A stretch of 31,791 nucleotides of DNA, taken from assembly GCA_009801015.1 (NCBI GenBank), contig VHZZ01000042.1, positions 372,812 to 404,602 of the forward strand, in the 5' to 3' direction. Below the pieces are notes generated by a model. That model was not told the DNA's origin and did no database searches. It saw only the letters and a program-made list of their open reading frames with translations. Position numbers and translations under genes: made by a program. This stretch comes from Silene noctiflora (Eukaryota > Streptophyta > Magnoliopsida > Caryophyllales > Caryophyllaceae). Below, piece after piece: positions 9,801 through 19,011 of the stretch. How positions within the stretch are numbered: the first letter of the stretch is position 1; each line of letters starts with the position of its first letter.

Positions 9801-11452
9801 GAGCACTAGCCAAGATTCCCAAACAAGTTGCACCCATAGCCAAGTAAAATACTGACTCCATGACAGATCTGAACATACCAGTATGGTCATATATTCATAA
9901 GTCTAGTCTGACAGAAGGATCAACAAATGTAATAGAATCTGATTTGAGGTCAAAAAATCAGGCGTTACAAGTTTATGAAGTAAACCAAAACCCTGACAGG
10001 AAGAAAAATGATAGCCACCTGTTCAAATACTACTTTGAGAGAGCAAAAATTTCTACCTTCTCCTACAGGCTACAGACCTACTGCCTTCTTATCAACCTTT
10101 ATATTTGCCCTTCTCATTTAACATCTACACAACCAAAGCTGGTTTTAAGAATATTGTAGCTATAAGTAATAGCCCTATGAGGATTATGGAGAGACCATTC
10201 CTACAATTCACAGTAATTCGCTCATCTCAAACTCCTAAGTTACCCCTTTAATCTTGAACCTTAAAATCTGATGTTGCAAATATACAATCCTACATTCCTG
10301 ACTTCTTCTGCTTGCTTCCCTTTCTTAATTCTCTTCCCAAAGTTTGATCCCCCGATATCATTACAAATCAAATCTCGCAACTATTAACAACCCCCAACAG
10401 CAGCAAAAGGCGAATCGTTACAATACATCCAGGTACCAAGCCAGCAAACTCTTGGCTCATGAAACATCCTACATCTTTAATCCCTCAAAGAATCTAACTA
10501 AACACTACATTATCAGACAAATGTCCACAAAACAAAATACCGTCAACTTACAACCTACTCCATCATTTTAGCCATCATTAAATAAACCACATATATACTA
10601 TAAAAAGAGGCCGTCTTTAAGACATTCAAAACTGAGATTTTGTGTAGCCACAAACATATCTAATCTTCATAACTAACGGATCACAAATTATAAAATAAGA
10701 CCGTCTTCCAGGGTGTCTCGTTAATAACACTATCAATAAACGAGTGTTCGTCTCCTACTGTTCCATTTTACGCAATAATGAATACCTGATCTCATACCAC
10801 AAATTATAAAATAAGACGGCCTTCCGGCCTTCCAGGGTATCTCATTAATTACTATCAATAAACGAGTGTTTCTAAAGACGGTTTTACACAATAATTAGTA
10901 CCTGATCCCGGACCCGGTAGCGAAAATAAGAACAGTCCCAAACTCCTCAGGCGGCGAAATCCGATCAAGATCAAAACCATTTCCCATGGCGGCGGTCAAC
11001 TCAACAACATCCCCCTTTCGTAGCTCGCACAGGAGTTCAGCGGTGGAGCCAGGAACGGATTTAACAAGGAAATGAAACTCCCCGTCGGAAGCAGCGAGAG
11101 ACGGAGGCGAAGCGATAGCGAGAAACGACGGTTTATCGGAAGAAGGGACTTTAAGCTGAAGATATTGACCGGGACGGTGGTACGAGGCGGCGAGATGAGG
11201 AGAATCGGAGACGGAGACGGAGACGTGGAAGAGAGATTCAGCAGCGGCGGGAGAGATATGAGTGATTGGGGATGGGGTGTAGAGGTTTGTGTCTTGTCGG
11301 ACAGCGGCGGCGAAGATGCGGCGGGTGTTACGGCGGAGGTGGTGGAGGATTGTCATGGGAGGGTGGTGGTGGTGGCGGAGGGTGAGGGAGGTGGGAAGGG
11401 CATGAGGTTGGGTGTGGGGTAGGGGGAAGGGGGAGATAGAGAGGAGGGGCAT
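6833..11452 (-). CDS. Plastid-type FAD/NAD(P)-binding oxidoreductase (fruit protein pKIWI502-like)
   Basis: Ferredoxin-NADP reductase-superfamily protein, closely resembling the plant pKIWI502 family; the in vivo substrate of that family is not established to my knowledge. Exons in transcription order: 11452-10902, 7681-7582, 7478-7383, 7253-7173, 6895-6833, which join in frame to 296 residues. The basic, Ser/His/Pro-rich N-terminus (about residues 1-50) with few acids looks like a chloroplast transit peptide. The FAD-binding part contains RPGQYLQL (93-100) and KPSFLAIASPP. The nucleotide-binding fold shows IFATGSGISPIRSL, whose codon for Ser184 is split by intron 1. The C-terminal half has VLCGQKQM and ends ILKNF, as in family members. 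Exon 1 is GC-rich, unlike its AT-rich surroundings. Intron 1 is about 3.2 kb and full of duplicated non-coding sequence. The start is the first in-frame ATG; an internal Met33 is possible. Confidence 0.93.
8441..9623. repeat. Tandem duplication in oxidoreductase intron 1, unit A
   Basis: About 1183 bases that recur directly downstream as unit B. Matching landmarks are TTGTAGCTTTTG at 8441 and 9624, CTCACTTGCATC at about 8611 and 9789, CTTGCTTCCCTTTC at about 9304 and 10311, and TCAGACAAATGTCCA at about 9544 and 10510. It lies inside an intron and has no coding character. Confidence 0.8.
8671..8850. repeat. 90-bp tandem repeat, two copies
   Basis: CGAGTTTATGACAGATATGA begins at 8671 and again at 8761, and the two 90-base units are nearly identical, differing at only a few positions. 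Unit B of the larger duplication holds a single, more diverged copy at about 9854-9930. The 90-bp doubling therefore happened within unit A. Overlapping open frames on both strands simply reflect the repeat. Confidence 0.85.
9624..10569. repeat. Tandem duplication in oxidoreductase intron 1, unit B
   Basis: Diverged second unit of the intronic duplication. It is shorter than unit A because of deletions and because it has only one copy of the 90-bp motif. Order and orientation of landmarks match unit A throughout. Confidence 0.75.
10683..10877. repeat. Short direct repeats derived from a small MITE
   Basis: The tract ACAAATTATAAAATAAGACS at 10683 recurs at 10799, 116 bases on. Each copy continues through CTTCCAGGGTRTCTC and AATAAACGAGTGTT. 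Within each copy, AAGACCGTCTT-like and CTAAAGACGGTTTT-like ends face each other, suggesting two related MITE copies or one that was duplicated. It sits just downstream of exon 1 in the oxidoreductase intron. Confidence 0.55.
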
Positions 11453-12240
11453 TATGGGGATTTGGGAATTGTGTTGGAGGGTTTATATGTTGGGGTGCTT
11501 GGGTTTGGTTGGTGAGGTGGTGTGGTGCGGTGGCGAAGCGAATGGGAACTTGGGAAGGTGGATGCGGTGAGCTGGTGAGTTATGTGGGTGGTTCGAGTTT
11601 TGTCTTTTTGTTTGTTGAGTTATCCAAGTTGGAGATGTTGTTTGTGGTCACTAGTCAACCCAAAAGATCGGAGGAGTTGAGTTGTGGGGTGAAACCCGAC
11701 GGATATCCCTTTTCTATAAAAGTCAAAGTATTTAGAGACTTTTCATTGTCTGCTTGATTTTAAGGTAAATAGACCCCATGATCATTTTATTCGCTTTTTA
11801 TTTTACAAACTTCAGATTTCGGAAGATTCATATTCATATGTTAAATTTATGATAAAAAGTTTATTTACATAAAATTTATGCTAAAAAATAAAACACAAAA
11901 AAATAAAAATAAAAACGAAAATCTATACAGAAATTCATATTTTCAACAATTACAAATTAATAAATTTTAAACTAATAAATTAAAAAAAAAAAATAACAAA
12001 CCGAATAAATAATAACAAATAAAATATAGACACACCAATTCATAAAAGAAAAAAAATATAATTCATTATTAAAAAACTAAGTATTTTTGTATTTTTATAA
12101 TGTCGAGCGAATGCGTTGTTTTTACTTACGTCGTCTAAGTTAAGCGTATAAATTTTTGTACTTTTTACATCGGTATAACTGTAATACTAAGATCATATTT
12201 TTATTAAATATATTCACCTTCTTATTGATTTTTCAATTTA
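11453..12240. other. Upstream region of the oxidoreductase gene; AT-rich tract
   Basis: The first 300 bases beyond the minus-strand ATG are G-rich on + and contain the presumed promoter and 5' UTR; I could not pick a convincing TATA box. From about 11800 to 12240 the sequence is very AT-rich with A-rich runs and no protein-like frame. It may belong to the Helitron-like element whose 3' end is at 12283. Confidence 0.4.
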
Positions 12241-12251
12241 TTAAAATTAAA

Positions 12252-12283
12252 CCCGTGCATTTTTTGCACGGGCGTAAAACTAG
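12252..12283 (+). mobile_element. Helitron-like 3' terminus (hairpin plus CTAG end)
   Basis: A perfect 8-bp stem, CCCGTGCA (12252-12259) and TGCACGGG (12265-12272), with a 5-nt T loop is followed 7 bases later by CTAG (12280-12283) and then a T. This is the classical Helitron 3' end: a GC-rich hairpin about 11 bases before a CTRR terminus abutting the T of an AT target. I could not find the TC-beginning 5' end with confidence, so the element's length is unknown. Only the 3' end is claimed. Confidence 0.55.
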
Positions 12284-12289
12284 TTATCT

Positions 12290-12410
12290 GTCTAAAGCTG
12301 AAGATAAATAGTGTCTCTCATAAAATGTAAGTGGATAGTGCAAGTGAGTGAAATATGGATACCCCACTTGCATTTTGTGAGAGGGTCATTATCCGTCTTC
12401 AGCTTTAAAC
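12290..12410. mobile_element. Small palindromic MITE (about 121 bp)
   Basis: The arm GTCTAAAGCTGAAGATAAAT...AAATGTAAGTGG (12290-12334) is matched by the reverse complement of CCACTTGCATTTTGTGAGAGGG...TCTTCAGCTTTAAAC (about 12364-12410), leaving a loop of about 28 bases. I found no certain target duplication. The superfamily is undetermined. Confidence 0.65.
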
Positions 12411-12905
12411 CGTTAGTGACCGTCTATAATGAGATGGACTGTAGTGGTTTAGTCGTTGATCTGACTTAAAACCGTCTTAATTTAAGATCTCTTATAATCT
12501 CATTTTAATAAGGCGTAAAAATCATTTAAGAAGACCGTTTTAAATTATAATTGGTGATGGTTAGATAATTTTTGTGTAAGTTTGTTTTATGTATACAATT
12601 AAAACTTTTTTTTTTGGTGCATAAGAGGAGCGAGACTCGAATACTAACTAGTTGTAATATAGGAGGATATTCACCCCAAAAAATGTTATCGTGTAAAATG
12701 GGAGAGAGATCAAAAGGAGGATAGTTGAATTGGTACTTCAAGTAATCCCCTGGTTGGCAAAGCAGTTGATAACTCGATTAACTTTTCTATAGGCATGTTC
12801 TATCTTGATCTACCATGACTCGTCTTCAATAAGCTAGCCCTTGGAGAAGGTCTGAGGGGAGAAAGGACTGGAAATAGGGGGAACCAAGAGTTGGGAGAGA
12901 ACTAG

Positions 12906-13529
12906 AATGCGAGAGTGACAAGTGAAGAAACAGTGTTTCAAGAAGATGAAATGGGATCAGATAAACTGGAACTAAACGAAACTGAAAATTTTGTTGAAGA
13001 ACTTTCTCATCCCTTGACTCTTATAGGGGCTACTTGTCCGGCTAGCGTGGTTGAGGGAAATCAGGGTAATCGAATTGGTGATTGGGTTGGTAAGGAAGGA
13101 AAACTGAAGGATGGAACTTCTGTTGGTCAAATACAGGTGAAGAGGAATGATACTGTTGCTATGTCAGACAGTGAGGCTATTTCATGGAAGAAGGAGGAGA
13201 TGACTAAACAAGAGGAGGAGAAGCTGGCGGGAACGAATTCGAAGGATAAACAAATACTGGGAAAAAGGAAAGCAAGCATGGATCCAAAGGTGGGTCTTAT
13301 TCCTTTGAGTTATCTTAGCTCGAAGGACAAAGCCAAAGAGTATATTCGCAGCTTGTGTTTGAGATCGCGTATGAACGATGTGGGCCCAAGCAAAACAGCA
13401 CTGGGTTTTTGTATGAAAGTTGAAGATGACTTCTGCACTTCTTCAAGCGAGGAGGGTGATCCTGGGAGTGCTATTCGAGATTTTGGTGTTGCGGGGGTTG
13501 ACCATTCTCAACCCCCTCAAGGGTCATGA
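12906..13529 (+). pseudogene. LINE ORF1 remnant
   Basis: Open frame of about 205 codons with no ATG near its beginning (GTG at 12915; a TAG lies just upstream at 12903). It is charged and low in structure (EEMTKQEEEKLAG, KRKASMDPKVG), and I see no RNA-binding fold or zinc knuckle. It looks like the C-terminal part of a plant LINE ORF1. Its TGA overlaps the ATG of the next frame in an ATGA tetranucleotide at 13526-13529. The assignment rests mainly on position. Confidence 0.55.
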
Positions 13530-14431
13530 AAGGACTTTCGTGGAATTGTAGGGGTCTCAATGAACCGCTCGCCCCTACAATTTCTAAGCTTAGAGCGCTT
13601 CTTAGAAATAATAATTATGATTTTGTTTTTCTTAGTGAAACTAAATGCAATGTAGGCAAAGTTATAGCCTTATGTAGGTCGTATGGTTTTTTGTACTCCG
13701 CTGGTATTGATGCAAATGAGGCTAGAGGGGGGCTTTGGGTGGGATGGAAAAAGGAGTCAAGAATGTCTTGTGTGGTCAAGTGTAACAACTTTATTATCCT
13801 TTTGGTTAATCAATGTAATGGATTTCCTTGGTATCTTGGTCTTGTGTATGGTGAGCCAGTAGTGGCAAAGAGAAAAGAAGTATGGGAAGCTCTTGGGAAC
13901 TCATTAGATAAACTCAGGCTTCCATACTTATTGGTGGGGGATTTCAATCAGGTTGAGTACAGTTGGGAGAAGATTAGTCCAAGCACAAGGAATATTCGTG
14001 GAAGTGATGAATTCTTTACATGGAAACAAGAACTTGGGCTTATTGATATCCCATTCAAGGGACCTACGTTTACATGGTGCAACAACAGAAAGGGAGCCAA
14101 TAGAGTGTATGAACGACTCGATAAAGCTTTTGGATCAACAAACTGGTTGGCTCTCTTCTCTGATACGGGTATGAAACACTTCCCTATACAAGGTTCAGAC
14201 CACTCCCCTACAGAGATTGATACATGCTTGTTGGCTAACAAACGGAAAAGACCATACAAGATGGAAGCTTGGAATTTAGATCATGAGGAGTGCATCAATA
14301 TCATCAAGGAGGGATGGAGGACGAGTATCAAGGGATCGGTTGCCTTCAAAGTTACTAGAAAGCTCGTCATTATTCGTGGGAAAATGAAGGATTGGTCACT
14401 AAAGAGGAAATCAGAATGGAACATGAAGTGA
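13526..14431 (+). pseudogene. LINE ORF2 endonuclease domain
   Basis: Uninterrupted 301-codon segment beginning MKGLSWNCRGLN, the usual start of plant L1 ORF2. Endonuclease/exonuclease/phosphatase motifs are all visible: the Asn of SWNCRGL, the Glu of LSETK, GDFN, GPTFTW, RVYERLDKAF and the catalytic SDHSP. The endonuclease therefore looks undamaged in sequence, but a TGA at 14429-14431 separates it from the reverse transcriptase, so no complete ORF2 protein can be made. Confidence 0.88.
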
Positions 14432-16045
14432 GACTACTTTGAAAATCGACTCTTGGATGAAATGGAGGCAGCGAGCACTAGATTGGATGACGGTTTGGTT
14501 GAAGCACAAGAGGTACAAGGAATTTGCTAAGGCACGAGCAATTTTTTGGAGGCAAAGGGCGAAGTTGAAGTGGGCAGTTGATGGAGATACTTGCACCAAA
14601 TATTTTTTCAATTGGGCTAAAGGAAGAAATGGCAGAAATTTCATTATAGGCCTTAAGATGGAAGACGAGAATTGGACCATGGATGCCGACAGGATAGGGG
14701 AATGTTTCCGAAGCCACTTTGAGGATCTCTATAAATCGTCTACAAGTGAAGAGTTCAACAACTACTATTGTAGACACTCATGTTTATTTGAGGGTCTACA
14801 TTATAGGTTGACTGAGGAGGAGTCAGAAATGCTCATGCGAAATTTCACACGAAAAGAGGTCAGGGCGGCAGTTTTCCAACTCGGTGCTCTTAAATCTCCG
14901 GGTCGGGGCCAGATGGGGTTCCGACAGCCTTTTTTCAGCGGTGTTGGTTCTTAGTGAAGGAGGAGGTTTGTGAGGTCGTTTGCAGGGCACTCAATTCTGG
15001 ACACATCCTCAGGGAGATAAATCGGACTTTTATTTCGCTAATCCCGAAGTGCGAGTGCCCGGAGAGTGTCAATGACTACAGGCCTATAAGCTTATGTAAT
15101 GTTCTCATGAAAACCATTACTAAATGTATTGCCAATCGAATGAAGGATCTCATGAAGAAGCTTGTGGGTGACTCACAAAATGCTTTCATACCGGGTAGGA
15201 ATACACAGGCAATATCCTCATTGCGCAGGAACTGCTGCATTTTGTCACTAACTACAAGAAAGGAAAGAAGCAACGATTTGCTTTCAAGGCTGACATGAGT
15301 AAGGCATATGACCGCGTCAACTGGAATTTTTTACGCGGAACTCTTATGAGCATGGGTTTCCCGGAACGATTTATAACCTTGATCATGAATTGTGTGACTT
15401 CGGTCTCCTATGAAGTTCTGATTAACGGCTCCCCCACAAGGCAATTTAAACCTTCATGTGGTCTCCGTCAAGGGGACCCTTTAGCGCCATACCTCTTTGT
15501 GCTTTGTACTGAAATTCTTTCAAAGGAATTAAATTGGGCATGTGAGAGGAAACTCATAGATGGTATCAAGATCACTCCTCAAGCACCAGCTATCTCACAC
15601 TTGTTTTTTTGCAGATGATTCAATTTTCTTCATCAATGGCGACAAAGAGGCTCCTGGCAGACTTTGTGACATTCTGAATAATTATTCTACAGCGTCGGGG
15701 CAAGTGATCAACTATAATAAGTCGGCTCTGCAGCTTATCTCGAATTCTACTCTGGAGTTTGCCAGGACCTGCTTTAATTACTTCAAAGTTTCACCTTAAA
15801 AAACCATTGATTCTTATCTTGGATTCCCAACTGAAGTGGGAAGATCTAAGAGGGAGTCATTCAGATACATGGTCGAGCTCGTTAAGAAGAGGACATCTTC
15901 TTGGAATGGTCTTATGCTTTCTCCAGCTGGACGCCTCACTTTGAGCTCCTCGGTACTTGCCTCACTTTCCATTTTTTCTCTATCGGTATTCAAGATACCG
16001 GTAAGTGTGGCCAACAAGATTAATTCCTTGTTGACACATTTCTAG
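14432..16045 (+). pseudogene. LINE ORF2 reverse transcriptase domain (frameshifted)
   Basis: Family motifs occur in sequence but in changing frames. RLTEEESEMLMRNFTRKEV and ALKSPG are in frame 3, with a shift near 14905. ISLIPKCECPESVNDYRPISLCNV, DSQNAFIPGR and then a shift near 15210 follow. KAYDRVNW and CGLRQGDPLAPYLFV lie at about 15300-15500. The catalytic FADD is at about 15608-15619. A run of seven Ts just before it (after TTG) is one more than the usual LFFADD codons need, giving a single-base frameshift. A stop at 15796 and another at 16043 follow. Confidence 0.88.
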
Positions 16046-17032
16046 TGGGCGGGTACGAGGACGTCTAGAGGTATTCACTGGTGTAGTAGGGACCTCCTTA
16101 GTCTCTCGAAGATAGAAGGGGGGCTGGGTATCTGGAATGTACTACACATGAATCAAGCCCTTGTAGGCAAATCAGCTTGGAAGATATTTACTGACCAGGA
16201 GTCCCTCGTAAGTAGACTTTTTACGGCAAAATACAGATGCAATTTTGAGAATCTAAGTCGAAGCTTGATCTCTAAGATCGGCAATTCGTCATGGGCTTGG
16301 AAAAGAATTAAATGGGGTTTAGAATTGATTTATCCCAACTTGATTTGGGATATTGGAAACCCGTCCACGATTTCTATTTGGAGTTATAAATGGGTGGATG
16401 GAGAAATCCCAGTTCCGAAGTCATAAATTGCTGAGGTTAACCATAACAACATTGCAGACTGGACTGTAGCCGATTTGAAGGGTCACGATGGATCATGGAA
16501 TAAGGACTTGATTGAGGGGATCTTCAATAGACAATGGAGCGCTAATTAGATATGTGTTATTCCGACTTCCAAGCGTCAAACACAAGACACGATTATTTGG
16601 AAACATACACCAAGCGGAAAGTATAATGCTAAGAGAGGTTACGCGGCTGCCTTTACCATAAAAAAAGGGCGGGTTGAGAATCAGGTGAAGCACAGATTCC
16701 CGCTTAAGGTCAAGTTTTTCATCAGGAAAACACTGTGGAAATTACCAGGGCAAAGTTCCTGGAAAATCCTTTTGTGGAGAATTCTTTCTAGCTCATTGTC
16801 TACAGGGGATGAACTGGCTAAACGGGATATTCAGATCGATCAGAGTTGTGTTTTATGCCAGGATGAACATGAGACGGAATCATCCGATCACCTGTTCAGA
16901 GATTGCTCCTTTGCCAGTCGTTTATGGAGGGGATGTGCCCTTGGGATTAGAAGCGAGATGGGACAGGAGTGTGGAATTAAGAATTGGATTGTCAATTGGA
17001 TTGAGTACCTAAGGAAATTAGACGGGAGTTGA
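16046..17032 (+). pseudogene. LINE ORF2 C-terminal region with zf-RVT
   Basis: Continuation of ORF2 downstream of the polymerase. It includes HWCSRDLLSLSKIEGGLG, MNQALVGKSAWKI and, after stops at 16424 and 16547, a zf-RVT region with WKLPGQSSWKILLWRIL, CVLCQDEHETESSDHLFRDC and ASRLW. The Cys/His pattern of zf-RVT is preserved. The frame ends at TGA 17030-17032. Confidence 0.82.
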
Positions 17033-17698
17033 GCGACTGTTGGCTCGTTCCTCTGTATGCTCACAACCATCGGGCAATGTCGCAATGATATTAAGTTTAG
17101 GGGAGACATAATTTCTCTTGATGGCGCTCTTAGACGCTATTGGGAGAATCTATGTCTCAGTTTGGAGGCTTTGGCTACAAGAGACTGGAATGAAAGGAAG
17201 GAATTAAAGCCCGATGGGAGAAGATTTGAAAGGAAAGAATGTGAGAACCAGAGAATCATGAATTTTTTCCCAACAGATATTATTAAAGGAATTGGACAAT
17301 GTCGAAGGGTCAGACTCAAAACTGATGTTGTCTGGTTCCCGGACTACCGTGCGGCTGCGGGGTGAATTGTTGTGAATGAACATGGCATAATCTCGTGTGA
17401 AAATTCTACAACATTTACAGCGGAAAGCGCATTGCAAGCCGAAGCTAGAGGAATCTTTTTGGCCTTGAGATGAGCAAGACATAATCAAATTCTACATGTT
17501 GACCTTCTTACGGATTGCCTTTAGCTGGTTCTCTAAATTGTGGGCGAAGTGGAAATGCACTGGAAGATTAGAAGTACTGTGCGAGACATTTTATATATAG
17601 CTAGCTTTTTTCACCGCCTTTCTATTAGTTTTATTCCTAGGGGTATTAATAGGAGAGCACACCTTTTGGCAAAAAGGGCAGTGGCTCTCAGTGTGTGA
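17033..17698 (+). pseudogene. LINE RNase H domain (interrupted)
   Basis: After a linker, a plant LINE RNase H (RVT_3 type) is recognisable: VVNEHGIISCENS, AESALQAEARGIFLAL, the D-containing HVDLLTDCL and the C-terminal FIPRGINRRAHLLAKRAV. Stops at about 17363, 17473 and in the 17520s-17530s disrupt it. The terminal TGA at 17696 is probably the natural end. Confidence 0.75.
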
Positions 17699-17734
17699 TC
17701 ATCCCCCTATTACACCTGTAAAAAAAAACAATGA

Positions 17735-17885
17735 ATTTGATGTTATTGCGAGCTACTTGATCTTCAAGAATGAGTTGAATACAAGGACGATTGTCTATGT
17801 GAATAATGAGTTTGTCCAGACAAAGCTCCCTTGCATATTTCAAGCCATCTAGAGGGGCTAAGAGCTCAGCTGCATAGAAGAACAA
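17735..17885 (-). pseudogene. Antisense RNase H fragment from a second LINE
   Basis: On the minus strand the frame reads FFYAAELLAPLDGLKYAREL and then CLDKLIIHIDNRPCIQLIL. This matches the central RNase H motif of plant non-LTR elements, with the conserved Glu (AELLAPL) and Asp (HIDN). About 150 bases are recognisable. It begins only about 35 bases past the end of the + strand LINE and points the other way, so it is a separate insertion or rearranged scrap. Homology to the + strand RNase H is at family level only. Confidence 0.7.
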
Positions 17886-18166
17886 ACCCTAGATAAAAAG
17901 TAATAAGCAGAAAACAAGTGGAACGATCTAGTGGTCTAAAACATGAAACATGACTATTGTATACGAAGTACATACAAGTGGGACTGTCCATAACACAAAA
18001 TGTGGTCAGTGTAATTATAAAACGATCTCGATTAATTTAATTTTTTAACGTTGAAGACAATCTTATTAGTTCACCAGAGGTAATCGATATATGAAACCCC
18101 GAAAAAAAAATACGTATACTTTTATAAGACAGTCTAATATAAATTTATTATAAAATAAATTTCTTA
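17886..18166. other. Non-coding spacer
   Basis: AT-rich sequence between the LINE fragments and the Mutator-like MITE. I see no gene; its last nine bases are one copy of that element's target duplication. Confidence 0.4.
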
Positions 18167-18717
18167 GGGATATTATACGGTGTACCCTCGAATTTTTTGG
18201 TTTTCTATGTAGTACCCTTACATTTTTTATATTCTACATTATACCCCTAAATTTCTTAGTTATTTCTCTATCACGACCTTCTTTAACTCTTCTTTAACTT
18301 TATCACTATCAAACAAACGTATTTTGACCTTTAATTTGACTTATTAATTTTGTATCACCATGTTATGTGAAAAACACCACAAATCACTTTTAATAAACAC
18401 AAACTATTATTAAAAACCTCAGTTATGATTCATGAAATGATAATGGAGATTTGATGAAAATTTGGTTAGATTCGTATACTATTTGGTGGGTTAATGATAA
18501 TTCGGCGAATTAATAAGTAAATGAATAGGTAATCGAGTAATTGAAACAGTAAATAAACGATTTAATAGATCAATTAGTAAACTAACATATTAAAGACAAC
18601 AAATAAGGTCACTGTATAGACTAATGTATAGAGTTTAGGGGTACACCATAAAATTTCAAAAATGTAGAAAACACCATAAAAAATCGAAAAATTCGAGAAT
18701 ACACCGTAAAATATCCC
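18167..18717. mobile_element. Mutator-like MITE with perfect 9-bp target duplication
   Basis: The 551-bp element begins GGGATATTATACGGTGTA and ends with the complement of GGGATATTTTACGGTGTA. The terminal inverted repeats extend about 85 bases at roughly 70 percent identity by eye, reaching TACCCCTAAA on both arms. It is flanked by AATTTCTTA at 18158-18166 and AATTTCTTA at 18718-18726, an exact 9-bp duplication, the signature of Mutator-superfamily insertion. It has no coding capacity. It ends about 155 bases upstream of the MATE gene's TATA box. Confidence 0.88.
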
Positions 18718-18873
18718 AATTTCTTATCTAATTCGTAACTATTTTCACAATTTCACTCATATAGTTATGTCTAAATTCGAAATCCAAATCTACAAAAATA
18801 GAATAAAATTAAATAACAACACGTGGCATCAAGTGTACACAAACACACAATTATTAAACTCATTATGTCGTAC

Positions 18874-18883
18874 TATATATAAA
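18874..18883 (+). promoter_or_regulatory. TATA box of the MATE gene
   Basis: TATATATAAA stands 129 bases upstream of the ATG at 19012, a normal spacing for a plant promoter with a 5' UTR of about 100 bases. Confidence 0.55.
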
Positions 18884-19011
18884 CTACCCCTAAAACAAGA
18901 GATTCAAAATCCAAAGATAGCGGAGGTAAACCCAAACACCCCGCAGTAAATAATAAACAAAAAAAAAAACCCAAAAAACGAGAGGAAGTTCCGGTAAAAA
19001 GTTGCGGTAAA

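Larger units (their letters stand above)
12840..17698 (+). mobile_element. Degenerate L1-type LINE (non-LTR retrotransposon)
   Basis: In order on +: an ORF1 remnant, an apurinic-type endonuclease, reverse transcriptase, a zf-RVT zinc-finger region and an RNase H domain. This is the plant L1 layout with a C-terminal RNase H. The ORF2 frame is broken by several frameshifts and at least seven stop codons, so the copy is dead. It lies between the oxidoreductase and MATE genes. The 5' boundary is my guess from where the coding signal fades. No target duplication or clear poly(A) tail was identified. Confidence 0.9.

Noticed and set aside
11072..11422. 116-codon glycine/arginine-rich frame on +
   Set aside because: Antisense shadow of the GC-rich first exon of the oxidoreductase, whose minus-strand translation clearly matches a known family.
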